Positions 7,923 through 17,734 of a stretch of DNA of 64,000 nucleotides are shown here, one piece after another (within the stretch, counting starts at the first letter, position 1; each line of letters starts with the position of its first letter). The notes below the pieces were generated by a model, which searched no databases, was not told where the DNA came from, and saw only the letters and a program-made list of their open reading frames with translations. The DNA comes from Salinibacterium sp. SWN167 (GTDB lineage: Bacteria > Actinomycetota > Actinomycetes > Actinomycetales > Microbacteriaceae). The stretch covers positions 496,001 through 560,000 of the forward strand of contig NZ_JADYWU010000002.1 in assembly GCF_015864665.1 (NCBI RefSeq), given 5' to 3'. Made by a program: the position numbers and the translations under genes.

Positions 7923-9670
7923 CCAATCCAGAAACAGTTTCCGTGTCGTCTGACTCCTCGAACGAAGAAACACCGCTGCTCAAGATTCGCAACCTCGAAG
8001 TTGGCTTCGAGACTCAGCGTGGTCTTGTGCCCGCCGTCCGCGGCGTCGACCTGACGCTGTATCAGGGGCAGACGCTCGCGATCGTCGGTGAATCCGGATC
8101 GGGCAAGTCCACGACTGCGCAAGCAGTTATTGGGCTCCTCCCGGGTGCAGGCAAGGTGTCGGGCGGCTCGATCGAGTTCGAAGGCCACGACCTCACCCAA
8201 TTCTCGGATGCTCAGTTTGCTGAGGTGCGCGGTAGCCAGATCGGCTACGTTCCCCAGGACCCGATGTCGAACCTCAACCCCGTCTGGAGCATTGGCTTCC
8301 AGGTAGAGGAAGCGATTAAGGCCAACGGAATCGCTCAGGGCAAAGAAGCGCGCCAACGCACCATCGAAGTGCTGCAAGAAGCCGGCCTCAGCGATGCCAG
8401 CGAGCGACTCAAACAGTTCCCTCATCAGTTCTCTGGTGGAATGCGCCAGCGTGTTCTCATCGGTATCGGACTCTCGGCTCGCCCGAAGCTCCTGATCGCC
8501 GACGAGCCAACGTCTGCGCTCGATGTCACCGTGCAGCGCCAGATCCTCGACCACCTGCAAACACTCACGCGTGATTACGGCACCTCCGTGCTCTTCATCA
8601 CTCACGACCTCGGCCTGGCTGCTGAGCGTGCTGAACAACTCGTGGTGATGTACAAGGGCAAGGTTGTGGAATCGGGACCGTCGCGTGCGATTCTTGAGAA
8701 CCCACAGCATCCGTACACTCAGCGTCTCGTCGCTGCGGCACCGAGCCTCGCCTCGCGTCGCATCCAGTCGATCAAATCGGCGAAGTCGACTGACGACAGC
8801 GTGCGCATCTTCGGTGAAGGCTCGCTCGATGAAGCTCTCATCGCTCGTGCCGCAACCCGAGAAGCATCAGCGGATGAGGACCTGATCAAGGTGAGCAATA
8901 TCACCAAGGTCTACGAGATTCGCAAGCAGGGCTTCCGCAAAGACAAGCTTCTTGCCGTCAACGACATTTCCTTTGGCGTCAAGAAGGGCACCACGACCGC
9001 GCTGGTCGGGGAGTCCGGTTCTGGCAAGTCGACGGTCGCCAAGCTGATTCTTCAGCTCGAATCGCTCACGAGCGGAAACATCGAGTTCGATGGCAAGAAC
9101 CTCGCGGGAATCAAGGGACAGGAACTCCTCGAGTTCCGTCGCCGCGTTCAGCCCGTTTTCCAAGACCCGTATGGGTCACTCGACCCGCAGTACAGCGTGG
9201 GAAACACCATCGCAGAACCGCTGCTTGCTCACAAGCTCGGCACTGCGAAGGAACGCTACAACCGGGTGAGCGAACTGCTCGATCAGGTCTCGCTGCCGCA
9301 GGCAGCACGTCACCGCTACCCCGGCGAACTTTCCGGTGGCCAGCGTCAACGTGTTGCTATCGCTCGTGCCTTGGCACTCAAGCCAGAGGTGCTCGTGCTC
9401 GACGAAGCGGTCTCGGCTCTTGACGTGCTGGTTCAGGGGCAAGTGCTGAATCTCCTCACCGAGTTGCAGACCGAGCTTGAGCTCACGTATCTGTTCATCA
9501 CGCACGACCTCGCTGTCGTGCGACTGGTGGCAGATAACGTGTGCGTCATGCAGGGTGGCCGCATCGTAGAAGCCGCGTCGACAGACGAGGTCTTTGAGAA
9601 CTCCAGCAATCCCTACACGCAGGAATTGCTTGAAGCGATCCCCGGCGCCAACATCACACTCGGCGCCTAG
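7919..9670 (+). CDS. Fused double ATP-binding protein of the peptide ABC transporter (DppD-DppF type)
   Basis: One 583-residue polypeptide carries both ATPase domains that are separate genes (DppD and DppF) in many bacteria. Domain 1 has Walker A GESGSGKST at 57-65 and signature FSGGMRQR; domain 2 has a second GESGSGKST at 364-372 and signature LSGGQRQR. Each has the oligopeptide-type C-terminal extension (NPQHPYTQRL and SNPYTQELLEAIPG). The start overlaps the previous stop (ATGA). It should energise the two upstream permeases. A strong terminator-like hairpin follows at 9681. Confidence 0.95.
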   Translation: MTNPETVSVSSDSSNEETPLLKIRNLEVGFETQRGLVPAVRGVDLTLYQGQTLAIVGESGSGKSTTAQAVIGLLPGAGKVSGGSIEFEGHDLTQFSDAQFAEVRGSQIGYVPQDPMSNLNPVWSIGFQVEEAIKANGIAQGKEARQRTIEVLQEAGLSDASERLKQFPHQFSGGMRQRVLIGIGLSARPKLLIADEPTSALDVTVQRQILDHLQTLTRDYGTSVLFITHDLGLAAERAEQLVVMYKGKVVESGPSRAILENPQHPYTQRLVAAAPSLASRRIQSIKSAKSTDDSVRIFGEGSLDEALIARAATREASADEDLIKVSNITKVYEIRKQGFRKDKLLAVNDISFGVKKGTTTALVGESGSGKSTVAKLILQLESLTSGNIEFDGKNLAGIKGQELLEFRRRVQPVFQDPYGSLDPQYSVGNTIAEPLLAHKLGTAKERYNRVSELLDQVSLPQAARHRYPGELSGGQRQRVAIARALALKPEVLVLDEAVSALDVLVQGQVLNLLTELQTELELTYLFITHDLAVVRLVADNVCVMQGGRIVEAASTDEVFENSSNPYTQELLEAIPGANITLGA

Positions 9671-9680
9671 TTTCTTAGTG

Positions 9681-9718
9681 CAGAAGGGCCGTTCCCCACT
9701 CGGGGAGCGGCCCTTCTG
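9681..9718 (+). terminator. Terminator-like hairpin after the peptide ABC operon
   Basis: A 17-bp stem (left arm begins CAGAAGGGCCG, one G-U wobble) with a 4-base ACTC loop. It separates the importer operon from the second substrate-binding protein gene. Confidence 0.75.
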
Positions 9719-9778
9719 ACTTAGACTCGTTTCTAGCGTGCCACCGCGCGCTGTGTGTCCGTGTGCAGGAGGGGTTTC

Positions 9779-11581
9779 GTGAGCGCCACAAGAATTACGG
9801 CGAGCCTTGCTGTTGCCGCCGCCGCAGTATTGGTGTTGGCAGGCTGTGTTCCTCAGCAATCGCCCACCATCGAAGGCTCAGAGCTTACCGTCGCGGTCAC
9901 TCAGCCCTACACCTCGGGCAACCCGTCGACTTCTTTTGGTGCGAGTGACACGAACGCCACCATTGCCTATGCAACAGGCTCCGGTTTCACCTACTTCGAC
10001 GACAAGTCTGCGCTCGTGCGCGATGAATCTTTCGGCCACTTCGAGAAGGTGTCCGATGACCCCCTCGCAGTGACCTATACGGTCGCTGACGGCGTGCGCT
10101 GGTCAGATGGTTCCGCCGTTGATGCCGTTGATCTGCTCTTGGAGTGGGCTGCGACATCCGGTGCTCTCAATACTCCCGATGCGGATGCCGCCAGCACGGT
10201 GGACTCCGAGACGGGCGCTCCGATCGATCGTTCGGATGACCGCGTGTTGTTCGACGCCAGCGCCACAGGAGATACCGGAATCGGTCTCGTCACAGAGATG
10301 CCGCAAATGAGTGACGATCGGATGTCGCTCACCCTCGTGTTTGACGAGCCAACCGCTCAGTGGCAATCTGCGTTCTTCGGCGCAGATTCTGCGGCCAAGC
10401 CTGCCCACGTCGTCGGCATGATGGCCTTCGCCAGTGACGACTCGATCGAGGCCAAAGAGCGCGTTTTCTCCGCTATTAGCGAGGGTAATGAGAGCGACCT
10501 TGCCGCGATCGCGCGCACCTGGAATACGGTCTTCAACTTCGAGGGCATGCCCGCGAATAAGAGCCTTGTCGTCTCGAACGGACCTTACGTAGTTTCTGAC
10601 TTCGTCGCGAATCAGTACGTGACTCTGAGGGCCAATGAGGACTACAGCGGCATGCGCGAGCCGACTTTTCAAGAGATTCGCGTTCGGTTCATGAGCGATC
10701 CGCTAGCGCAAGCACAGGCCTTGCTTGTTGGTGCTGTACAAGTAGCAGAGCCGACAATGAATCAAGATGTGCGCAATGCTCTTGCCACGATGAACGCCAC
10801 GGTCATCGATGGCACCACCGATAGGTTTGAACACCTTGACCTGCAATTCGCGGAGTCAAAGAGTGGCGTCTTCGATGATCCGCTCGTGCGTCAAGCGTTC
10901 CTCAAAACGGTGCCGCGCGCCGCAGTTGTTCAGACTGCGCTAGGCGAGCTGTATCGTCGGGCAACCCCGCGCGACTCATTCCTCTTCGCTCCCGGCGATG
11001 AGGGCTATCGCAGTGCGCGTGCCGCTAATGGCTCTGCCGACTTCGCCGAGCCGGACATTGCTGGCGCCAAAGAGCTTCTTGCCGAAGCGGGCGTCTCGAA
11101 GCCTGGCGTGTGCATCCTCTATGACGCCTCTGACGACATGCGTGCCGCCGAATACACCTCCATCGCCGAGTCGGCCAAGGCGGCGGGGTTCGTAGTGAGT
11201 GATTGTTCGAGTGACGACTGGCGTGACCAACTCGGCACCCCCGGTGCCTACGACGCTGCGTTGTTCAGCTGGCAGAATCCTCGCCCTGGCGTAGGGCTTT
11301 CGGCGGCGATCTACGGCACCGGCGGTTATGCCAACCTCAATTACTTCTCTGATTCCACGTTTGATTCGTTGATAGCCGATGCGACTGACCCGAGCGTGGA
11401 CGCTGAGGGACGAACCAACGCCCTGAAGGCGGCGGATGCTGCGCTCTGGAGTGCATCCTATGGAATGCCGTTATTCCAATACCCCGCCACAGTCGCATAC
11501 GACCAAGACCGGGTCACTAACGTCTCGTTGTCATCGCTGAATCCGGGCGTATGGTGGAACGTGTGGGAGTGGAAGCCCTAG
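9779..11581 (+). CDS. ABC transporter family substrate-binding lipoprotein (SBP family 5, second copy)
   Basis: A 600-residue lipoprotein with signal peptide and lipobox VLAGC (Cys23). The mature part is again an SBP family 5 fold, but it is diverged from the protein at 4297 and belongs to the actinobacterial branch with the DVRNALATMNATVIDGTTDRFEHL and YGTGGYANLNYF type blocks. The GTG at 9779 was chosen because AGGAGGGG lies just upstream and the signal peptide follows directly; the alternative upstream start has no ribosome site. It has no own permeases and sits behind a terminator, so it may offer a second ligand specificity to the adjacent importer. That link is an inference from position. 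Confidence 0.9.
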   Translation: MSATRITASLAVAAAAVLVLAGCVPQQSPTIEGSELTVAVTQPYTSGNPSTSFGASDTNATIAYATGSGFTYFDDKSALVRDESFGHFEKVSDDPLAVTYTVADGVRWSDGSAVDAVDLLLEWAATSGALNTPDADAASTVDSETGAPIDRSDDRVLFDASATGDTGIGLVTEMPQMSDDRMSLTLVFDEPTAQWQSAFFGADSAAKPAHVVGMMAFASDDSIEAKERVFSAISEGNESDLAAIARTWNTVFNFEGMPANKSLVVSNGPYVVSDFVANQYVTLRANEDYSGMREPTFQEIRVRFMSDPLAQAQALLVGAVQVAEPTMNQDVRNALATMNATVIDGTTDRFEHLDLQFAESKSGVFDDPLVRQAFLKTVPRAAVVQTALGELYRRATPRDSFLFAPGDEGYRSARAANGSADFAEPDIAGAKELLAEAGVSKPGVCILYDASDDMRAAEYTSIAESAKAAGFVVSDCSSDDWRDQLGTPGAYDAALFSWQNPRPGVGLSAAIYGTGGYANLNYFSDSTFDSLIADATDPSVDAEGRTNALKAADAALWSASYGMPLFQYPATVAYDQDRVTNVSLSSLNPGVWWNVWEWKP

Positions 11582-11784
11582 CATTTTCGTCCCCCTGATG
11601 GGGCGGCTGCGATAAATCTTGTCAAACAGGGTAAACTGGTGGAGCAGGATACTCTGAATGATCTTCTGCGACCTCCCAAGATCTTTACCCGGTGGCATCA
11701 GGCCGCCGATCTGCTGCCGAGAATTTCTGCGCAGCGTCTGCGGTGAAAGACCGCACAGCCTCCAATGAATTAAGGAATATTGCT

Positions 11785-13692
11785 ATGGCTATGGCCACTC
11801 GCAGCGATTTGCGCAACGTAGCGATCGTTGCCCACGTTGACCACGGAAAGACAACCCTCGTTGACGCGATGCTTCGCCAGACGAACTCCTTCGAGGCGCA
11901 CGCGCATCTCGAAGAACGCGCGATGGACTCGAACGAGCTCGAGCGCGAAAAGGGCATCACGATCCTCGCGAAGAACACCGCGATTTCGTACAACGGCAAG
12001 TACGCCACCGATGGCCCCATCACGATCAACGTGATCGACACCCCCGGCCACGCCGACTTCGGTGGCGAGGTTGAGCGTGGACTCAGCATGGTCGACGGCG
12101 TTGTACTGCTCGTTGACGCCAGTGAGGGCCCGCTTCCGCAGACTCGCTTCGTTCTCCGTAAGGCTCTTGAAGCCAAGCTTCCCGTGATCCTGCTGGTCAA
12201 CAAGACCGACCGTCCGGATGCGCGCATTGACGAAGTTGTTGCCGAAAGCCAGGACCTGCTCCTCGGCCTCGCGAGCGACATGGCAGACGACGTTCCCGAC
12301 CTCGACTTGGACGCCATCCTTGACGTCCCGATCGTTTACGCTTCGGGCCGTGCCGGTGCTGCAAGCTGGAACAAGCCCGAAAACGGCACCCTTCCTGACA
12401 ACGATGACCTCGAGCCGCTGTTCGACGCCATCCTCAAGCACGTTCCCGCACCGTCATACGACGACGAGCACCCCCTGCAGGCCTGGGTTACCAACCTTGA
12501 CTCCTCGCCGTTCCTCGGCCGTCTTGCTCTTCTGCGTGTCTTCAACGGCACCATCAAGAAGGGCCAGACTGTTGCCTGGGTCAAGCACGATGGAAGCGTT
12601 GCCAACGTGCGCGTCACCGAGCTCATGATCACGAAGGCTCTCGACCGTTACCCGGCCGAAAGCGCCGGCCCCGGTGACATCGTTGCTGTTGCAGGCTTCG
12701 AGGACATCTTCATTGGTGAAACTCTCTGTGACCCCAACGATGTTCGTCCGTTGCCGACCATCACGGTCGACGACCCCGCAATTTCGATGACCATCGGAAC
12801 CAACACCTCGCCGGTCATCGGCAAGGTCAAGGGCCACAAGCTCACCGCTCGCATGGTCAAGGACCGTCTCGACCGCGAACTCGTCGGTAACGTCTCGCTC
12901 AAGCTCGTCGACATCGGTCGTCCGGATGCCTGGGAAGTTCAGGGTCGTGGAGAGCTTGCTCTCGCCATTCTCGTTGAGCAGATGCGTCGCGAAGGCTTTG
13001 AGCTCACCGTCGGTAAGCCTCAGGTAGTTATCAAGAAGGTCGACGGCAAGGTTCACGAACCGTTCGAGCACCTCACGATCGATGCTCCTGAGGAATACCT
13101 CGGTGCGATCACTCAGCTCCTTGCTGCTCGTAAGGGCCGCATGGAGGGAATGAGCAACCACGGCACCGGCTGGGTTCGTATGGAATTCATCGTTCCGTCG
13201 CGTGGCCTCATCGGTTTCCGCACCGAATTCATGACCATCACCCGCGGTGCTGGTATCGCGAACGCCGTCTCGCACGGTTACGAGTCTTGGGCTGGCGAAA
13301 TCGTCACGCGCGTGAACGGTTCGATCGTTGCTGACCGTGCCGGTGCGGCTACTCCGTTCGCGATGGTTGCTCTGCAGGAGCGCATGTCGTTCTTCGTCGA
13401 GCCCACGCAGGAGGTCTACGAAGGCATGGTTGTCGGCGAGAACTCGCGCGCCGACGACATGGACGTCAACATCACCAAGGAAAAGCAGCTCACCAACATG
13501 CGCCAGTCGACCTCGGACTCGTTCGAGCGTATGACTCCGTCGCGCAAGCTCACGTTGGAAGAGTGCCTCGAATTCGCTCGCGAAGACGAGTGCGTAGAGG
13601 TAACTCCGGAGTTCGTGCGAATCCGTAAGGTCGAGCTCGATGCCAACGCTCGCGCACGCAGCACGTCGCGCATGAAGAAGCAAAACGCCTAA
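11785..13692 (+). CDS. typA: Ribosome-associated GTPase TypA/BipA
   Basis: A 635-residue translational GTPase of the EF-G-like TypA/BipA family, known to bind ribosomes and to matter for ribosome assembly and stress adaptation. G-box motifs are clear: AHVDHGKT at 16-23 (G1), DTPGHADF (G3), NKTD (G4). The C-terminal half shows the family blocks KKVDGKVHEPFEHLTIDAP and SRGLIGFRTEFMT. The ATG at 11785 was chosen because AAGGA lies 9 bases upstream; a second in-frame ATG is 6 bases on. A further in-frame upstream region has no similarity. The 203 bases before it contain a small CCCC-TGAT-GGGG hairpin and no gene. A hairpin at 13741 probably ends the transcript. Confidence 0.96.
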   Translation: MAMATRSDLRNVAIVAHVDHGKTTLVDAMLRQTNSFEAHAHLEERAMDSNELEREKGITILAKNTAISYNGKYATDGPITINVIDTPGHADFGGEVERGLSMVDGVVLLVDASEGPLPQTRFVLRKALEAKLPVILLVNKTDRPDARIDEVVAESQDLLLGLASDMADDVPDLDLDAILDVPIVYASGRAGAASWNKPENGTLPDNDDLEPLFDAILKHVPAPSYDDEHPLQAWVTNLDSSPFLGRLALLRVFNGTIKKGQTVAWVKHDGSVANVRVTELMITKALDRYPAESAGPGDIVAVAGFEDIFIGETLCDPNDVRPLPTITVDDPAISMTIGTNTSPVIGKVKGHKLTARMVKDRLDRELVGNVSLKLVDIGRPDAWEVQGRGELALAILVEQMRREGFELTVGKPQVVIKKVDGKVHEPFEHLTIDAPEEYLGAITQLLAARKGRMEGMSNHGTGWVRMEFIVPSRGLIGFRTEFMTITRGAGIANAVSHGYESWAGEIVTRVNGSIVADRAGAATPFAMVALQERMSFFVEPTQEVYEGMVVGENSRADDMDVNITKEKQLTNMRQSTSDSFERMTPSRKLTLEECLEFAREDECVEVTPEFVRIRKVELDANARARSTSRMKKQNA

Positions 13693-13740
13693 CCTTTCTT
13701 CTCGCAGCGGGCTCACATGAGTCGGCAATTTGCGCGGAGT

Positions 13741-13779
13741 ACGATGCAGCTACGGTCATCCTGATCGTGGCTGCATCGT
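13741..13779 (+). terminator. Terminator-like hairpin after typA
   Basis: ACGATGCAGCTACG (13741-13754) pairs with 13766-13779, 14 bp with one G-U wobble and an 11-base loop. It lies between typA and the small lipoprotein gene. There is no T-run. Confidence 0.55.
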
Positions 13780-13829
13780 TGGTTAACGGCGTATTCAGTC
13801 GCACCACCGCGTCACTTCTGGAGTTAGTC

Positions 13830-14303
13830 ATGTTGAGCGCCCGCCGCAGTGTTAGCGCATCCGTTGCCCTCGTTCTGGCCTTGGCCATTACGCCAGCGCT
13901 TTCGGGCTGTTTCGGCGAAAACCCCATCGGCGGAATTGTGGAACAGGCTACCGGCGGCAAAGTGAGCCTCGGCGGCGATGAGGTTCCGGAGGGCTTCCCC
14001 AGTGCAGTGCCACTGGCCGACGGCGAAGTGCAGTTTGGCATCGCTGCCGGCGACGGAGACAATCGCGGCTACAACATCACCATCTTGACGGGCGCTGAAT
14101 CGCCCCTCGACGCCATCGAAACGCAATTTGCGGATGCCGGTTACGAGTCGCAAGTGCAAGCCAGCGGTGCTGATGGTGCCGGTTCGGTTCTCTTCTCCAA
14201 CGATTCGTGGAATGTCGTCGTACTTGTCGCGCAGACCGATGATGGCTACACCGCGAACTACACGGTCGCGCCCGCTTCGATGGGCGAGCAGATCGCCAAC
14301 TGA
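13830..14303 (+). CDS. Small predicted lipoprotein, function unknown
   Basis: A 157-residue secreted lipoprotein: basic start, hydrophobic stretch, and lipobox ALSGC with Cys27. After it come a short region rich in Gly and Glu (GGKVSLGGDEVPEGFPSAVP) and a small alpha/beta domain (GYNITILTGAESPLDAIETQFADAGYESQ). I do not recognise a named family; similar small lipoproteins are common in Microbacteriaceae. The ATG at 13830 was chosen because GGAG lies 6 bases upstream and a good signal peptide follows. It converges with efeB. Confidence 0.8.
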   Translation: MLSARRSVSASVALVLALAITPALSGCFGENPIGGIVEQATGGKVSLGGDEVPEGFPSAVPLADGEVQFGIAAGDGDNRGYNITILTGAESPLDAIETQFADAGYESQVQASGADGAGSVLFSNDSWNVVVLVAQTDDGYTANYTVAPASMGEQIAN

Positions 14304-14333
14304 GCTCTTGGCGTAATGCTGAGGCAAACCCGT

Positions 14334-15605
14334 TTAGGCGAGGTCGAACATCCCCGCGCCGATAAAGCTCCCTGACTGTGCTCCGGGAGGAACAGCGAAG
14401 ATTGCTGAGCCGACGTAGCGCACGTATTCGTTCATGAGGTCGTTGCGCGAGAGCGCGAGCTGGATGGGTACGAACTGTTTTTCAGGATCGCGCTGGAAGC
14501 TGATGAAGAACAGGCCGGCGTTGAGTCGGCCGAGCTCGTCGTTGCCATCCACGAAGTTGTAGCCGCGTCGCAGAATCTGCGCGCCACCGTGGGTGTCGGG
14601 GTGGGCGAGCTTCATGTGCGAATTGTCGTCAATCAGCGGCGCATCATCGCGACCGGCCTGCTCGAAGTCGGGGTCGGTGAATTCGGAGCCGCCGCTGAGC
14701 GGTGCGCCTTCACCCTTGGTGCGCCCGAAGATCGTCTCTTGTTCACGCAGTGAGGTGCGGTCCCAGGTTTCGATGGTCATGCGAATCTTGCGGCTCACGA
14801 GATAGGAGCCGCCGGCCATCCAGGAAGCTCCGTCTCCGGATGTTGCCCAGACGTACTCATTGACTGCGTCGGTTTCTTCAGCTCGCAGGTTCGCGGTGCC
14901 ATCTTTGAAACCGAAGAGGTTGCGCGGTGTCTTCTGCGCTTGCGTTGTCGATGAAGTGCGGCCGAAGCCGAGTTGAGACCAGCGAAGCGTTGCGCGGCCA
15001 AAGGCGATACGCGAGAGGTTGCGGATGGCGTGAACGGCGACCTGCGGGTCGTCGCTGCACGCTTGGATGCAGAGGTCGCCACCCACGAGTTCGGGCAGCA
15101 GAGCGTCGCTGGGGAACTTCGGGAGGTCGATGAGGGCCGATGGTCGCTTGCTGGCGAGGCCGAAGCGATCATCAAACAGCGTAGGGCCGAAGCCGAAGGT
15201 GATCGTGAGACCACCCGGTGGCAGATCGAGGGCTTCGCCCGTGTCATCCGGTGGCGCATCGTAGGGTCCGCTCGCGGGACCATAGTCGCCTGCGGCTTCG
15301 CCGGTCGTCATGCGCGCGGCGGCGTAGCTCCAGTCCTGGAGCAATTCGATGAGCTCGTCGCGAGGGATGTCATTGACGTCGAAGGCGGCGAAGTGGAGTC
15401 GATCTTGAGCCGGCGTGATGATGCCCGATTGGTGATCGCCGAAGAACGGGTAGGTCGCGGCGACATCGTTGCCCGTCGTCGACGAGCCGCCACCGCCGCC
15501 GAACGCGAAAGCTCCGCCAACGCCGAGTCCGGCACCCACAACGCCAGCCCCAGCGAGCCCGAGGAGGCCGCGGCGGGAGAGACCCTTGGTGTCATCTGTT
15601 GGCAT
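14334..15605 (-). CDS. efeB: Dyp-type heme peroxidase / deferrochelatase EfeB
   Basis: A 423-residue Tat-exported dye-decolorising-type peroxidase. The twin-arginine signal is LSRRGLLGLAG (RR at 11-12), so folded heme protein would be exported. The Dyp signature GFKDGT (the GxxDG variant, catalytic Asp) is present, as is the C-terminal RRGYNF block near the proximal heme ligand. EfeB acts outside the membrane with EfeO and EfeU in iron uptake and is proposed to free or oxidise iron. The ATG at 15605 has GAAAG upstream. It is the third gene of the leftward efeUOB unit, 68 bases after efeO, and shares the DtxR-box-controlled promoter. Confidence 0.93.
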   Translation of the reverse strand: MPTDDTKGLSRRGLLGLAGAGVVGAGLGVGGAFAFGGGGGSSTTGNDVAATYPFFGDHQSGIITPAQDRLHFAAFDVNDIPRDELIELLQDWSYAAARMTTGEAAGDYGPASGPYDAPPDDTGEALDLPPGGLTITFGFGPTLFDDRFGLASKRPSALIDLPKFPSDALLPELVGGDLCIQACSDDPQVAVHAIRNLSRIAFGRATLRWSQLGFGRTSSTTQAQKTPRNLFGFKDGTANLRAEETDAVNEYVWATSGDGASWMAGGSYLVSRKIRMTIETWDRTSLREQETIFGRTKGEGAPLSGGSEFTDPDFEQAGRDDAPLIDDNSHMKLAHPDTHGGAQILRRGYNFVDGNDELGRLNAGLFFISFQRDPEKQFVPIQLALSRNDLMNEYVRYVGSAIFAVPPGAQSGSFIGAGMFDLA

Positions 15606-15673
15606 TGCTGTTCTTTCGGTGGGGGGGCGGTAGGCGGCTGCTGTCTGCAACGGCCGGAGACGGGGGAGTGGAG

Positions 15674-16846
15674 TTAGAGAACTAACACTGCGGTAAGGCG
15701 AGAGAGGGGCTCGGCGAGCGCGTTCACCTGATCGGAGAATGCGCGAATCTCGCTCGTGGACAGCTCAGTGTAGAGACGGAAGCCGTCGCCTTCCTTCTGC
15801 GCGTCGAGCAATGTTTGCAGCTCATCGAATTCCACGTCGAGGGTCGCAGCAAGATCGGCATCCTTCGTGACCAGGATGTCGCGAACACCGTCATAGAGCA
15901 CCCGAGCGCCATCGATGTTCGCTTGGAAATCCCACAGGTCGGTGTGCGACCAGAACTCTTCTTCTCCGGTCACCTTGCCGCTGGCAACCTCATCGAGAAG
16001 GCCAATGGCGCCGTTGGTCTGCTGATCAAGAGTGAACTCGAGATCTTGCACGTTGTTGTAGAGAGTGGTGGTGTCTTCGACAAGCTGCGAGGCAAGCGCT
16101 TCACGCTTCGACTGGTCGTAGGGTTCGAAGCCGGCTTCGGCCTCGGCGGGCCACAGATCTTTCTCCATGGCGTGCCAGCCGGTCCACTCTTGACCGTCTT
16201 CGAGGTCGGCTTCCCGCAGATCCATGCGGGGGTCGAGGTCACCGAACGACTCGGCGACAGTCTCAACGCGCTCCCAGAACACGCGTGTGGGGGCGTAGAG
16301 AGCGCGGGCAGCGTCATCGTCGCCAGCGATGTACGCGGCAGCGAAGTCTTCCGTGCCAACGACAAGGTTTTCGATCTGGTCCTTGACGTAACTCTTGTAG
16401 TTGGCGTTTGCCGCGGCGACTTGCGCGGCAGTGTCGCCGCTGAACGACAAATCTGTACCGGAATCGGTAACCGTAAACGCTGCCGTGCCAACTCCCTCAC
16501 CGATCATTCCCGGCTTGCAGACCGTGAAGTAGTCACCCGGTTGAGCCAATACGACGAGATCGCGACTGATGCCGGGGCCAATGTTCTCGACCTCACCGAC
16601 GATGCGCAGTCCGTCATCCGCCAGTAGGTAGAACTCAGTGACCTGGTCACCGGAGTTCGTGACGGAGAATACGAGGGTGCCGCTCGGCGCTTCGCTGGCG
16701 CTCACGGCGCAATCTGTGGCGTTGCTGTCGACAGTGATCGTGTTGTCGGCGGTGGCTTCGGTGCTGTTGGCAACGCAGCCGGTAAGAGCGAGCGCAGCGA
16801 CAGTTGCCGCCGCGGCGAATCCGTAGCGGGTAGGGCGGGTGGTCAT
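15674..16846 (-). CDS. efeO: Iron uptake lipoprotein EfeO (cupredoxin plus EfeM/EfeO domain)
   Basis: A 390-residue lipoprotein with lipobox LALTGC (Cys24). Residues about 30-130 are a cupredoxin-like domain (ASEAPSGTLVFSVTNSGDQVTEFYLL). The rest is the EfeM/EfeO imelysin-like helical domain, with the metal-binding HxxE motif at H225-A-M-E228 in GWHAMEKDLW. In EfeUOB systems EfeO binds iron outside the membrane and hands it to EfeU. Its ATG overlaps the efeU stop by one base (TGATG), so translation is coupled. Confidence 0.94.
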   Translation of the reverse strand: MTTRPTRYGFAAAATVAALALTGCVANSTEATADNTITVDSNATDCAVSASEAPSGTLVFSVTNSGDQVTEFYLLADDGLRIVGEVENIGPGISRDLVVLAQPGDYFTVCKPGMIGEGVGTAAFTVTDSGTDLSFSGDTAAQVAAANANYKSYVKDQIENLVVGTEDFAAAYIAGDDDAARALYAPTRVFWERVETVAESFGDLDPRMDLREADLEDGQEWTGWHAMEKDLWPAEAEAGFEPYDQSKREALASQLVEDTTTLYNNVQDLEFTLDQQTNGAIGLLDEVASGKVTGEEEFWSHTDLWDFQANIDGARVLYDGVRDILVTKDADLAATLDVEFDELQTLLDAQKEGDGFRLYTELSTSEIRAFSDQVNALAEPLSRLTAVLVL

Positions 16847-17703
16847 CAGGCTCCTTGAGTGCTGAGGCGTGCTTCGGGCACCAGCGGCTTATCAGCACGC
16901 GTGTTGCCGCGAACAGTGCGGATAAAAATCGTCATGACAGCCCCGACATAAGCAAGCCACACACCGGCTTCGAGCCACGTGGTCGCGGGGGAGAAGTTGA
17001 GAGTGCCCTTAAGCAATGTGCCGTACCAGCTGTCGGGCGGGATAGCCGCGCTGACGTCAAAGGCGAGTGCGTGGAGGCCCGGCAGAACGCCGGCCTCTTG
17101 CAGGTCATGCACGCCGTAGGAGAGCACTCCGGCGGCAACGATGATAAGGATTGCGCCGGTCCACGTAAAGAAGCGAGTGAGGTTGATGCTCACGACGCCG
17201 CGGTAGATGAGGTAGCCGAGCACAATCGCGGCAGCAATGCCGAGCGCTGCGCCAGTGAGGGGGAGTGCGGTCGATCCGCTCGCCTGCACTGCTGCCCAAA
17301 TAAAGAGGGCGGTTTCGATGCCTTCGCGGCCGACCGCGAGGAACGCGACGAGAACGAGGCCCCAGCCGGCACCCGTGAGGTGCGAGTCGACTTCGCTGCG
17401 CAGTTCGCGACCGAGACCGCGGGCGGCGCGGAGCATCCAGAAAATCATCCACGTGACAAAGGCGGTAGCAACAATCGAGAGGATGCCGCCAATGAGCTCT
17501 TGAGCCTGAAACGACAAGCCGTAGGTGCCGAAGGTGAGACTCGCGCCGAGGCCCAGCGACAACACGATGGCGATAGCGACTCCGAGCCAAATGCGGGGGA
17601 GTACATCGGTACGATCGATTTTGCGAACGTAGGCAATAAGAATGCCAACCACAAGCGCGGCTTCGAGGCCTTCTCGTAGTCCGATCAGGAAGTTTGCGAG
17701 CAC
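16846..17703 (-). CDS. efeU: Ferrous/ferric iron permease EfeU (FTR1 family)
   Basis: A 285-residue membrane protein of the OFeT/FTR1 family with about seven membrane segments. Both REGxE iron-binding motifs are intact: LREGLEAA at residues about 9-16 and GREGIETA in the fourth segment. It would move iron inward, with EfeO and EfeB on the outside. The GTG at 17703 begins directly with the family N-terminus [14 protein letters not shown]. It is the first gene of the operon; the upstream region carries a TAGGCT -10 overlapped by a DtxR/IdeR-like box, which points to repression by iron. Confidence 0.94.
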   Translation of the reverse strand: MLANFLIGLREGLEAALVVGILIAYVRKIDRTDVLPRIWLGVAIAIVLSLGLGASLTFGTYGLSFQAQELIGGILSIVATAFVTWMIFWMLRAARGLGRELRSEVDSHLTGAGWGLVLVAFLAVGREGIETALFIWAAVQASGSTALPLTGAALGIAAAIVLGYLIYRGVVSINLTRFFTWTGAILIIVAAGVLSYGVHDLQEAGVLPGLHALAFDVSAAIPPDSWYGTLLKGTLNFSPATTWLEAGVWLAYVGAVMTIFIRTVRGNTRADKPLVPEARLSTQGA

Positions 17704-17734
17704 TGGACTCTCTTGTCAGTTGAGTTCTGGACAG

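Noticed and set aside
9681-9779. Separate promoter for the second SBP gene
   Set aside because: The region after the terminator is short and GC-rich. A promoter must exist, but I could not point to a convincing -35/-10 pair.
11582-11784. Riboswitch or attenuator before typA
   Set aside because: A small CCCC-TGAT-GGGG hairpin is present, but I recognise no conserved riboswitch core and no transcription terminator before the start.
12454-13728. A 424-residue open frame on the minus strand across typA
   Set aside because: It lies antisense to a highly conserved GTPase. The amino-acid composition looks like a shadow of high-GC third positions, and no family pattern is visible.
16855-17679. A 274-residue plus-strand frame across efeU
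   Set aside because: efeU has both REGxE motifs and membrane segments. The plus frame is polar and unrelated to any family I know.
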